This document shows positions 6,205 to 14,257 of a stretch of 14,257 bases of DNA, in pieces; positions within the stretch are counted from its first letter, which is position 1; the number at the start of each line of letters is the position of its first letter. Below the pieces are notes generated by a model. It was given only the letters and a program-made list of their open reading frames with translations, searched no databases and was not told where the DNA came from. The position numbers and the translations under genes are program-made. The stretch comes from CAZKUN01 sp964555935. Its GTDB lineage: Bacteria > Armatimonadota > Zipacnadia > Zipacnadales > VGFC01. The stretch lies in contig CAZKUN010000232.1 of NCBI GenBank assembly GCA_964555935.1, forward strand, positions 1-14,257, given 5' to 3'.

Positions 6205-8838
6205 ATGCCGATCGACCGACTGCTATGCTTGCTCGTTCCCGTTCTGCTCCCCGCGCATGCCCTCGCGGATGATCCCGTGCTGGGCACCGTGGTCGATGAG
6301 AAGTATCTCGATGGCTACCAAGCCGCCGTCGAGCCATTGCTGAATCTCAGCGAAGCAGAGATGCTCGCCTTGATCCCCCAGCAGTCGGGGATCTACTTCA
6401 CTGATTGCGTCAACTGCGAAATGGGGCGCCAGGAGGGCCAGTTCCACGACCAGGCGGGGGCTGAGTTCACGCCCTGGTCAGTCGAGGAGCCCGACATCTT
6501 GCGATGCGCCTATTGCGGGCACGAGTACCCGAGCGCCGAGTATCCGATGGATCAGGCGCTGGATGTGGTCTCCCCGCGCGGTGAGGTGTGGAAGTACCCC
6601 TACTACGAGGACGCCGACGGGTATAAGCACCATTTCGCCGCCACGCTCGACTACAGGAAGATTCGTTACATGGAGCGTCGCGCGAACTCGTTCGCGCGGC
6701 TGTATGCCATCACAGGCGACGAGAGCTATGCCCGCCGATCCGCGCTCATCATGGCGCGCTTCGCCGAGGTCTTCCCCGGCTATCCCTACAAGTTCGACTA
6801 CCCGTTCCGCGAGAAGGTCTTCTACGACGGCGACGTCGACCCGGCCGACTTCCGCACCGGTTTCCGCACCTCGCGTTGGACGTGGTGGGCCTACATGGAC
6901 ATCCCGGATCAGCTCGTGGAGGCCTACGATCTGATCTCGCCCTGTGAGGCCGTCACCGCCCAAGAGCGCGAGCAGATCAGAGCCTTCTTCACCACCGCCT
7001 CGGAGCAGATCCTGACCAACAAGGACGACTTGGGCAACATGAGCATGGGCACGTGGGCCACGATCATCCGCGCCGGCCGCGTGCTGCAGAAGCCGGAGTA
7101 CGTCCACACCGCCGTCGGGCGGCTCCGGCGCCTGATGACGTCGCAGTTCTTCTATGATGGCGTGTGGAAAGAGGGCGCGCCGAGTTACCATTCGCAGGTG
7201 GTCGGCAACCTGGGATCCGTCTTCCGCGCCACGCTTGGGTACTCCGATCCCGAAGGCTACGAGCACCCGGAGACGGGCGAGCGGTTCGACGATCTCGACA
7301 CTGAGCGCGACTTGCCGTTCGTCAAGCGTTCGGCGGCCACGCTGATGCAGATGCGCCTGCCCAACGGGCGCTTCGTGCCCGTGCACGACACCTGGTCCAC
7401 GAATCGGCGCTCCGCTTTGGATGAATCATCGCCATGGCTTCTCCCGGCCTTGGGCCACGCGTGTCTGGGAACCGGCGCGGGCGATGCGCAGATGCAGGCA
7501 CACCTAACGTGGTCCGGCGGCTACGGTCACACGCACTATGATGGGCTGTCGATGCTGCTGTTCGCACATGGCAAGGAGCTGCTGAGCGACCTCGGCTACA
7601 CCCACACGAAGGGTCGAGGCTGGACCATCTGCACCCCATCGCACAATCTCGTCGTTGTCGACCACAAGATCCAGACAGCCAACCGTGGCGAGGCCTGCAC
7701 GCTGGGAAGCCTGCGCTACTTCGATGCCTCCGATCCCGCGTGTCAGGTCGTCTCGGTGGACAACCCGGAAGTGTATCCGGACGACGTGAGTCTCTATCGC
7801 CGGACGCTCGTGATGCTGGATGGGATCCTCGTGGATCTGTTCCAGGTGACGGGCGGGAATCAGCACGATTACTTCCTGCACGGCAGCTCGGATGAGCCGC
7901 AGACGCTGACGGCATCAGGGGCGGAGTTGGCGGCGATCGAGACCCTCGTGCCCGATGGCGTCGAGTTCGTCCCGGCGATGAACGAGGGCGAGGCGGGGAT
8001 GGTCATCAAGGACGACGTGCCCTACGGGTACCTCATCGATCTCCGGGGGCGGACGGTAGCCGAGGATGAGGTCGCGATGCTCGATTACACCTACGCCGAG
8101 GGCGACGTGTCGCTGACGGCGCGCGTGTTGCTGAACGAGGGCGACGAACTCATCACGGGCACCAACCCCGCCGTGCGCCCGGCGAAAGAGGACGACCGCT
8201 TCATCGATGACCACCGGCGCGCCTTCGCGATGGTGAGGCGGCTGGGAGGCGAGTCCGTCTTTGCCTCAGTGATCGAGCCCGTGAAAGGCGAGGCCCAGGT
8301 TGTCTCCGTTCAGGTGGCGGACATCCCTGGCACTGAGAAGGCCATGGAGATCGAGCGCGCGTCCGGTCGCCGCGATCTCGTCATGCTTGGGCCCGCCGGC
8401 GTTGATGCCGAGTGGCTGGGTGATGCGCTGACGGCAACGGCTGACCTTGTGGTACTGACGTCGGGCGCTGATGGATCGAAGCGCGCGACCGCGGTCGGCG
8501 GGACGCTAGCCTGGGGCGGTGTCTCCCTCGATGCGTCGTCGGCTGAGGTGGACTTGGTCGCGGTTGACCGAGACACGAAGACGTTGACGGTCGCCGATGC
8601 GTTCACTCCCGACATCGGCAGCACCATCACCGTCGATCACGCGGGCGGGCGAGTGTCGGCGTATGCGGTCGCCTCGGTGAGCGATGACGCGACGGAAATC
8701 GGAGTCGTCGAGGACCCCGGCTTTGACTGGGATGCCGATGGGGAGAAGTCGACCTTCGTCTACGTGCCACACACGAGCTACACGGGAGCCCACGCGGTGG
8801 GCCAACGCACCGTCAAGCACCACCCCGGAGGCGAATGA
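6205..8838 (+). CDS. Secreted heparinase II/III family polysaccharide lyase
   Basis: An exported lyase-like protein of 877 residues. The start at 6205 is chosen over the in-frame ATG at 6166 because GGAGG lies eight bases upstream and it opens directly with a signal peptide (MPIDRLLCLLVPVLLPAHALA, cleavage after ALA, residue 21). Residues 68-104 carry two CxxC pairs (C68-V-N-C71, C101-A-Y-C104-G), a zinc-ribbon-like insert. An alpha/alpha toroid follows (about 140-420) with GNMSMGTW (N278) and YHSQ (Y328-H329). The Hepar_II_III beta domain starts near 435 with GYGHTHYDGL (H442, H444) and TPSHNLVVVD (H480-N481), the usual signature. The family cleaves uronate-containing polysaccharides (heparin, heparan, alginate) by beta-elimination. 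The real substrate is unknown. It is the first gene of the plus operon and overlaps the next by four bases. Confidence 0.9.
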   Translation: MPIDRLLCLLVPVLLPAHALADDPVLGTVVDEKYLDGYQAAVEPLLNLSEAEMLALIPQQSGIYFTDCVNCEMGRQEGQFHDQAGAEFTPWSVEEPDILRCAYCGHEYPSAEYPMDQALDVVSPRGEVWKYPYYEDADGYKHHFAATLDYRKIRYMERRANSFARLYAITGDESYARRSALIMARFAEVFPGYPYKFDYPFREKVFYDGDVDPADFRTGFRTSRWTWWAYMDIPDQLVEAYDLISPCEAVTAQEREQIRAFFTTASEQILTNKDDLGNMSMGTWATIIRAGRVLQKPEYVHTAVGRLRRLMTSQFFYDGVWKEGAPSYHSQVVGNLGSVFRATLGYSDPEGYEHPETGERFDDLDTERDLPFVKRSAATLMQMRLPNGRFVPVHDTWSTNRRSALDESSPWLLPALGHACLGTGAGDAQMQAHLTWSGGYGHTHYDGLSMLLFAHGKELLSDLGYTHTKGRGWTICTPSHNLVVVDHKIQTANRGEACTLGSLRYFDASDPACQVVSVDNPEVYPDDVSLYRRTLVMLDGILVDLFQVTGGNQHDYFLHGSSDEPQTLTASGAELAAIETLVPDGVEFVPAMNEGEAGMVIKDDVPYGYLIDLRGRTVAEDEVAMLDYTYAEGDVSLTARVLLNEGDELITGTNPAVRPAKEDDRFIDDHRRAFAMVRRLGGESVFASVIEPVKGEAQVVSVQVADIPGTEKAMEIERASGRRDLVMLGPAGVDAEWLGDALTATADLVVLTSGADGSKRATAVGGTLAWGGVSLDASSAEVDLVAVDRDTKTLTVADAFTPDIGSTITVDHAGGRVSAYAVASVSDDATEIGVVEDPGFDWDADGEKSTFVYVPHTSYTGAHAVGQRTVKHHPGGE

Positions 8839-11800
8839 TGACGCCGCTACTGCTCGCCGCGATCGCGACCGCGTCGTGGGCCCAAGCGCCCGGCAACACG
8901 CATCTCGTCGCGCGGCCGGGGGCCGGCAACACTTGGACGGTCCAAGCCCGCTGGACGACGGCCGAGCCGAGCATCGGCAGCGTCGAATGGGGCGCCACGG
9001 ATGCGCTGGGCAAGACGACAGCGCCCGAACCGGCTGAGTGCAACAACCATCGCGTCGACATCGCCGGCCTCGCCGGCGGCGAGCCGTGCTGGGTGAAGCT
9101 CCCTGGCGGCGAAGCTACCGAGGTCCAGCCGCCGGTGATCCCGGCCGATGCCAACGAGCGCCGTGTGGTTGAACTGACAGTGACCAACCCCTCGGACAGG
9201 GCGATCCCCGCGTGCCCCGTAACCGTCGGTCTCCCCTTCCCCGCGGGGACGCTCGGCACTACGGACACGCTGCGGGTTCTGATTGGCGACGGCGAGGTCG
9301 TGCCGCAAGCGCGCGCGGTGAGCCGATGGGATGACAACAGCATTCGGTGGCTGGTGCTGGACTGGCAGATGGACCTTGCGGCGGGCGAGAGCGCTGCCGC
9401 GCGCCTCGCTTACGGCGGCACTCCCGCGCCCGCTCAGCCGCTGCTGGACCTCATCGAGGCGACCGCGAACGCGATCACGGCGGAAACAGGTGCGATGACC
9501 CTCGCGCTCGTCGACGAGGGCTACATGGAGTACCCCGCCTTTGTTCGCTCAAGGTTGACGGATCCCGATGGCATCGACTACCTGAACGCCGCCGAGGAGA
9601 TTGAGATCGAGGAGAACGGCCCGTATCGCGCCGTCGTGCGCTACTCGGGCCACCATGTCGCCGAGGATGGGACGAAGCACTTCGGCTTCACTTTCCGCGT
9701 GTTCGTCTACCGGGGGAAGAGCTACATCCGCCTCGACCACGTCTTCTCGAACGATCTCCTCGATGAGAACATGACCGCCATCAAGTCGCTCGATCTCGTG
9801 TTCCCCGGGCTGTGGAGCGGCGGCCAGGCCCCATACGCCGATGGAGATCGCCTGGTGCAGATCACCGAGGCCGAGTACGTGCTGGCGGGCGAGACGAGCC
9901 AAGGCCGCGCGCCGGGGATTGAGCACGCGCAGGGCGGCCCGTGCATCGCCGTGCGGGAGTTCTGGCAGCAGTGGCCGAAGTCGATGGGTGTCGAAGGGCA
10001 GGATCACGTGGTCGGGCTTTGCCCGACGATCGATCCTCCGGACCTGTATGCGGACAAGGAAGACGAGCACTTCCTGTACTACCACCTCCGCGACGGCAAC
10101 CACACCTTCCGGCGGGGCCTTGAGAAACGCCACGAACTGTGGATCGACCCCAGCGGCGTGATGGCGGAGGAAACGGCGCTCATGGCCACCCAACGCGTGC
10201 TCGCCACCGCCCCCGCCGAATGGTATGCCGACAGCGCCGCGTTGGGCGATATCCTCCCCAGCGAGGGCGACCGCATCGGCATCTACGACAGAATCGTCGA
10301 CGGCAACATCGGCGCCTATGGCAAACGCCGCGACGACAGCAGAGAATTCGGGCTGATGAACTACGGCGACTGGTACGGCGAGCGTGGCTACAATTGGGGC
10401 AACCTCGAGTACGACACCCACCACGGCTTCCTGACTCAGTACCTGCGCTCCGGCGACACGCGGTTCCTAATCGAGGGCGAGATCGCCGCGCGCCACAACA
10501 TGGATATCGACGTGATCCACCACGCGGAAGGCCAGGTTTCGCCACCGGAGTGGAGCGGCGCGAAGCTGCCGGGACAGGTGTGGGTGCACTCGATGGGACA
10601 CACCGGCGGCTACTACCCGCCGGAATATCTCGACATGAACGTCTACGCCCAAGGGTACGCCACGAACCGCGGCCATATCTGGAGCCAGGGGATGTGGGAG
10701 TACTCGCTGCTGACGGGCGACACGCGAGCGTGGGAGTGCGCGAAGCTGGTAAGTGACTGGGCGGCGGGCCCGCAGACCACCAACTTCAGGTTCGGCAATC
10801 AACGCGAGCCGGGCTGGATGACGATCCTCGTCATGGCCGCTTACCGCGCGACGGGTGATCCCTACTACCTCAACGCGGCGCGGATCATGATCGATAAGGT
10901 ATACGAAGAGCGCGACGCCTCGCCGATGCCTGAAAGCGGTCTGCGCTACCGCGAGTTGGTGCCGGGGCACTGCACGTGTGAGGAGCACCATTGGGGCGCG
11001 GCGGGGTTCATGGCGGGCGTGCTCATGACCGGCATGAAGATGTACTACCAGGAGACGGGCGACGAGGAGGTCGCCGAGAATATCGTCAAGATCGCGCGCT
11101 TCTGCGTGGACACCATGTACGAGGAGGACGCGGGTCTCTTCCGCTACACCTCCTGCCCGAACTCCAGTCAGAGCGCGAGCTACGGCTTCATCCTCGGCAA
11201 CGGGATCGGCTTCGCGGCAAACTACGCGGACGATGACAGTCTGCGCACAGTCGTCCGGGATTACCTCGTGCGGACGATGGCGAGCTTCCAAGGCATCGGT
11301 GGCGGCAAGACGATCGGGTTCTACATGTGCTTCGCGCCCTACGCGCTTAGCGAGGTGGCGAAGTTCCCGGGCGAGTCCTTCGACGCCTACATGGCTCGCG
11401 AGGTCCATCGCGCTACCTCGCCAGGGCTGCGCCGATTGCCGGGGCTGGTGCCGAATCCCGACTTTGAGATCGACGTGGCTGGCTGGCAGAAGCGCGGCGG
11501 GACGATGACGCTCGATGGGGAAGACCCTCATTCAGGCGCCTCGTGCGCCAAGATCGAGGGGCGCTTCGACAAGGCGAACGAATACATCACCACCGTCTAC
11601 GGGACGCCTGGCGAGTGGCAGATCTCGTGGCTGGTGCCGCGCAAGGAATATCGCCTGAGCACTTGGCTGAAGGTCGAATCGATAACCGACGGCGCGCCCG
11701 CGCCTGACATCCGGCTCTCCCACCGCGAGAACAACATGACGAAGGGCTCGTTCATGTCCGAGACCGCGTATGACCTCGACCGCCTTGGCGAGTGGCAGCA

Positions 11801-12230
11801 GCTTGGCTGCACCTTCACGGTCCCCGAGAACACTAACCAGGCGTACCTGGCGGTCAACACGCAATCGAAGGAAGCCATCGACGTCGTCATGTATGTGGAC
11901 GATTGGCGCCTGGTCCCGATCGAAGCGCCGGCCATATTCGACCCAGAGCACGTGCTGGTCGACATCGCGGCCGGCAACGCCTCCGCGACGGTCGTCGGTG
12001 GGCGATACCATGTCTGGTCGCAGGCCCTTACAAACGCCGCCGGGGCGACGCTGGGCGTTTCATGCGGCGGTGCCAACGCCGGGACCGCCACTGTCAACGC
12101 CGATGCGTGGGAGTGGATCGAGGTGGGGGAGGGCATCGACCTCGCCGCCGGCGAACATGAGATCGAACTGACGGTCGCTGACGGCATCGAGGTCAAGGCC
12201 GTCTGCCTGACGACCGACATCGCCAAGTAG
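8835..12230 (+). CDS. Secreted exo-rhamnogalacturonan lyase-like (YetA/PcRGLX-type) protein with C-terminal binding modules
   Basis: An 1131-residue modular protein. A hydrophobic leader ends near WAQA (residues 1-18; no positive charge at the front). Residues about 20-95 look like a fibronectin-like sandwich. About 108-400 resemble the RIFT-barrel and following sandwich of YetA/PcRGLX proteins (VGLPFPAG, ARAVSRWDDNSIRWLVLDWQ, then RSRLTDPDG and FRVFVYRGKSYIRLDHVF). About 480-850 form a helical toroid (GNLEYDTHHGFLTQYLRSGD, HSMGHTGGYYP, NRGHIWSQG, TGDTRAWECA). About 870-1035 is a CBM-like sandwich (VPNPDFEIDVAGWQ opening, YVDDWRLV closing), and 1040-1131 a further small beta module. PcRGLX releases unsaturated disaccharides from rhamnogalacturonan; here the substrate is not known. 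ATG 8835 overlaps the upstream stop, but GGAGG (8827-8831) is better spaced for ATG 8838, so the start may be one codon later. Confidence 0.8.
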   Translation: MMTPLLLAAIATASWAQAPGNTHLVARPGAGNTWTVQARWTTAEPSIGSVEWGATDALGKTTAPEPAECNNHRVDIAGLAGGEPCWVKLPGGEATEVQPPVIPADANERRVVELTVTNPSDRAIPACPVTVGLPFPAGTLGTTDTLRVLIGDGEVVPQARAVSRWDDNSIRWLVLDWQMDLAAGESAAARLAYGGTPAPAQPLLDLIEATANAITAETGAMTLALVDEGYMEYPAFVRSRLTDPDGIDYLNAAEEIEIEENGPYRAVVRYSGHHVAEDGTKHFGFTFRVFVYRGKSYIRLDHVFSNDLLDENMTAIKSLDLVFPGLWSGGQAPYADGDRLVQITEAEYVLAGETSQGRAPGIEHAQGGPCIAVREFWQQWPKSMGVEGQDHVVGLCPTIDPPDLYADKEDEHFLYYHLRDGNHTFRRGLEKRHELWIDPSGVMAEETALMATQRVLATAPAEWYADSAALGDILPSEGDRIGIYDRIVDGNIGAYGKRRDDSREFGLMNYGDWYGERGYNWGNLEYDTHHGFLTQYLRSGDTRFLIEGEIAARHNMDIDVIHHAEGQVSPPEWSGAKLPGQVWVHSMGHTGGYYPPEYLDMNVYAQGYATNRGHIWSQGMWEYSLLTGDTRAWECAKLVSDWAAGPQTTNFRFGNQREPGWMTILVMAAYRATGDPYYLNAARIMIDKVYEERDASPMPESGLRYRELVPGHCTCEEHHWGAAGFMAGVLMTGMKMYYQETGDEEVAENIVKIARFCVDTMYEEDAGLFRYTSCPNSSQSASYGFILGNGIGFAANYADDDSLRTVVRDYLVRTMASFQGIGGGKTIGFYMCFAPYALSEVAKFPGESFDAYMAREVHRATSPGLRRLPGLVPNPDFEIDVAGWQKRGGTMTLDGEDPHSGASCAKIEGRFDKANEYITTVYGTPGEWQISWLVPRKEYRLSTWLKVESITDGAPAPDIRLSHRENNMTKGSFMSETAYDLDRLGEWQQLGCTFTVPENTNQAYLAVNTQSKEAIDVVMYVDDWRLVPIEAPAIFDPEHVLVDIAAGNASATVVGGRYHVWSQALTNAAGATLGVSCGGANAGTATVNADAWEWIEVGEGIDLAAGEHEIELTVADGIEVKAVCLTTDIAK

Positions 12231-12244
12231 GGCGAGATCGCGAC

Positions 12245-14257
12245 ATGACCAATTCCACGCTGCCTCCAATAGACGACCTCCGCGCCCGCGTCGAGCGTCT
12301 CCACGAGCGCCGGATGGCTGAGGACGAACGCCTGGTCTGCATGGAACGGGCGGCGATCCTCCGCGCCTCGTGCGAGCGCCATGCCGATCTGCCGCGGGCG
12401 CGCCGCCAGGCCGCCATAATCCGCGACATCTGCGAGCAGACGACGCCCGCCTTCGAGCCCGAGGACGTGATCGCCGGTCGCGTGCTGGAGGTCATCCCCG
12501 ACGCGTCTGGCGAGGCTCTTTACGCCGCGCATCCGGAGTTATTCGAGGAAGACGGCGTCCCGGACTGCCTCGACAGCATGAGCATCTTCATCCCCGATTG
12601 GGGATGGCTCATCTCAGCGGGGCTCGGAGGAATCGCGGCGCAAGTCCAAGCGAACCTCGACGACGCCGACGAGGCCGGTCGGGAGTTCCTCGAAGCCGCG
12701 CTCGATGCCCTTGGATCGGCCTCGATGCTGATCCGGCGCTATGCCGACGTCGCCCGCCGGCAAGGTCTGGATGACATTGCCGACCGCTGCGAGCGCGTGG
12801 CCTGGGACGCGCCCTCAACATTCCTCGACGCGCTGCAGCTTCTCCAGATCATCCACTTGTTGTTGTCAGTGCTGATCGGCGGGCGCGACGTCACGCCGGG
12901 CCGCATGGATCAATACCTCCTGCCGCTCTACCGGAGCGACATCGAGCAGGGGCGGATCACTCGCGAGCAGGCTGTTCTGGTCATGGCGATGTTCATGTTG
13001 CGCCTGACCCAAGCCGCCGGCAACGACACCGACTTTGATGACAATACGCGCCGCTCGCCCTGCCGCTACAGTCATCTGTACGTGACCGTCGGCGGCTGCG
13101 ACGCGGATGGTCGGCCGGCTGACAACGAACTGTCTCTTGCGATCCTCGATGCGGTCGATTTCCTGGGCTACAAGGAGCCGACCGTCTGCGTGCGCTACCG
13201 CGCCGATTCCGCTCTCGAGTTCCGGGAGAGGGTCGCGCAGCTCGTTATCGCGCGGCAGCCGGTGACGATCTACAACGACGAGGTCGTCACGCGCGCGCTG
13301 GCGAGTCAGGACGTCCCGATCGAGCATGCCTGGGACTATGCCCACAGCGCCTGCCACAACGTGCTGGTGCCCGGAATCGACGCCGGTAGCGGACCGGGTT
13401 TTCACAACCTTCCCGCCACGCTGCTTCGAGCGCTCGACCGGGCCGATGGGGCGACCTTTGACGAGCTGATGGCCTTGCTAGGCGAGGAGATGAGCGCGGG
13501 GCTCGCCGCAGCCCGGAGCGCGGCCGAATGGCGGTGGGAGAACAAGCTGGGGCGCGAGTGCCCCTTGCTGCACTCAGCGCTATTGCGCCACAGCGTCGAG
13601 CAGGCCCGGCCCTGCTGGCAGTCGGCGCCCATCAGCCACATGAACCACTCGGCGATGGGGCTGGCGACGGTCGTCGATTCGCTCGTCGCGATCCGCGAGC
13701 TTGTCTTCGCGGCGGATGCTGAACTGAGCTTGTCCCAGCTTCGCGAAGCGCTGGCGGCCAATTGGGCGGGGCACGAAGACACGCGCCGTCAGATCCGCAC
13801 TGAGCTTCCTCGCTATGGCCGCGATGATGAGGACACTCGCGCTCTGGCACGGACGGTCGGCGAGATGTGGGTCGCCGAAGTCGCGCGCGCCTCCGAGGGC
13901 ATGGATCGCCTTGCCATGTGGCCGGCGTTCTACTCTCACATCGTCCACGTCCACCACGGTCGCGATACGGGCGCCACGCCTGACGGCCGCCTCGCGGGCG
14001 AGCCGCTCAGCGAGAACCAGAACCCGTCCGCGGGCACGGTTGGCTGCTCGCCGACGACCGTCCTCAGCGCCATGGCCGACCTGCCGGTAGACCGCACTCC
14101 CTCGGGCGCCTGCACCATGACGCTCTCGCCTCGCGACCTGACCGGCGGGCTCCTGCTATCGCTGCTTGAGAGCTACTTCCAGATGGGCGGCCTCCACATG
14201 CACGTGACGGTGGTCGATCCCGTGATGCTCCGCGCCGCTCAGGCGCACCCGGAGGAG
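12245..14257 (+). CDS. Glycyl radical enzyme, pyruvate formate-lyase family (incomplete, runs off the window)
   Basis: The frame is open from the ATG at 12245 to the last base (671 codons), 14 nt after the lyase stop. It is a PFL-domain glycyl radical enzyme: E-P-E-D-V-I-A-G-R near residue 75, YVTVGGCDADGRPADNELS near 280, the active-site loop H367-S-A-C370-H-N around 367-372, and the DGRLAGEPLSENQNPSAGTVG block near 580-600, which corresponds to the L-A-D-G-I-S-P-V-x-G block of known members. The glycyl radical loop would lie roughly 100-150 residues further on and is not in the window. Known eliminases of the family have Cys-x-Glu; here the position after Cys-His is Asn372, so the chemistry may differ. 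The enzyme is cytosolic and oxygen-sensitive and needs a radical SAM activase, which should lie downstream. Lack of a signal peptide contrasts with both upstream genes. The substrate is unknown. Confidence 0.9.
   Translation, partial: MTNSTLPPIDDLRARVERLHERRMAEDERLVCMERAAILRASCERHADLPRARRQAAIIRDICEQTTPAFEPEDVIAGRVLEVIPDASGEALYAAHPELFEEDGVPDCLDSMSIFIPDWGWLISAGLGGIAAQVQANLDDADEAGREFLEAALDALGSASMLIRRYADVARRQGLDDIADRCERVAWDAPSTFLDALQLLQIIHLLLSVLIGGRDVTPGRMDQYLLPLYRSDIEQGRITREQAVLVMAMFMLRLTQAAGNDTDFDDNTRRSPCRYSHLYVTVGGCDADGRPADNELSLAILDAVDFLGYKEPTVCVRYRADSALEFRERVAQLVIARQPVTIYNDEVVTRALASQDVPIEHAWDYAHSACHNVLVPGIDAGSGPGFHNLPATLLRALDRADGATFDELMALLGEEMSAGLAAARSAAEWRWENKLGRECPLLHSALLRHSVEQARPCWQSAPISHMNHSAMGLATVVDSLVAIRELVFAADAELSLSQLREALAANWAGHEDTRRQIRTELPRYGRDDEDTRALARTVGEMWVAEVARASEGMDRLAMWPAFYSHIVHVHHGRDTGATPDGRLAGEPLSENQNPSAGTVGCSPTTVLSAMADLPVDRTPSGACTMTLSPRDLTGGLLLSLLESYFQMGGLHMHVTVVDPVMLRAAQAHPEE

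Noticed and set aside
6478..7386. Antisense frame of 302 residues in the heparinase-like gene
   Set aside because: Covers the conserved toroid on the other strand; low-complexity, His- and Arg-rich shadow.
9549..10424. Antisense frame of 291 residues
   Set aside because: Opposite to the lyase-like gene, with no recognisable motif or start signal; a codon-bias shadow.
10467..11531. Long antisense frame (354 residues) inside the YetA/PcRGLX-like gene
   Set aside because: Composition is that of a GC-rich shadow (Arg, His, Val-rich, no domain), and the plus-strand protein over the same bases is clearly real.

Overview
The window looks like a high-GC bacterial metagenome-assembled scaffold; a run of ten Ns at 637-646 marks a contig join. 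The best taxonomic clue is a DUF1559-type pseudopilin whose N-terminus (FTLIELLVVIAIIAILASIL, then LFPVFARARAKARQ and a YADDYDE stretch) and H-x9-DG motif match the style that is abundant in Armatimonadota and related Planctomycetes-like lineages. This assignment is inference from one protein and should be held loosely.

Layout. At the left edge (133-567, +) is a small pyridoxamine-phosphate-oxidase-fold flavin-binding protein, separated from the rest by the scaffold gap. A minus-strand series follows, read from right to left: a metal-dependent amidohydrolase (5950-5174), an overlapping amidohydrolase paralogue that has lost every metal ligand (5180-4410), a large secreted GH99/WbsX-like glycan-active protein that is broken by two compensating frameshifts (4381-2237), the phospholipid gene cdsA (2182-1298), and the pseudopilin (1274-615). 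Spacings are -7, 28, 54 and 23 nt, so all or most could share a transcript. A divergent plus-strand operon starts at 6205: a secreted heparinase II/III-family lyase (6205-8838), a secreted exo-rhamnogalacturonan-lyase-like (YetA/PcRGLX-type) protein with C-terminal binding modules (8835-12230), and a glycyl radical enzyme of the pyruvate formate-lyase family (12245 to the window end, incomplete). The 254-nt divergent intergenic region carries a perfect 28-bp inverted pair of REP-like palindromes (6028-6116), flanked on each side by a candidate sigma-70-type promoter.

How it may work together (inference). The two exported lyase-like proteins and the exported GH99-like protein would attack an acidic polysaccharide outside the cytoplasm. 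The two cytosolic amidohydrolase-fold proteins (a superfamily branch that includes sugar lactonases and decarboxylases) and the oxygen-sensitive glycyl radical enzyme would act on the released sugar acids. The most unusual points are the paired active and metal-less amidohydrolases, the glycyl radical enzyme whose catalytic cysteine sits in a Cys-His-Asn motif rather than the Cys-x-Glu of known eliminases, and the REP pair lying between two back-to-back promoters.
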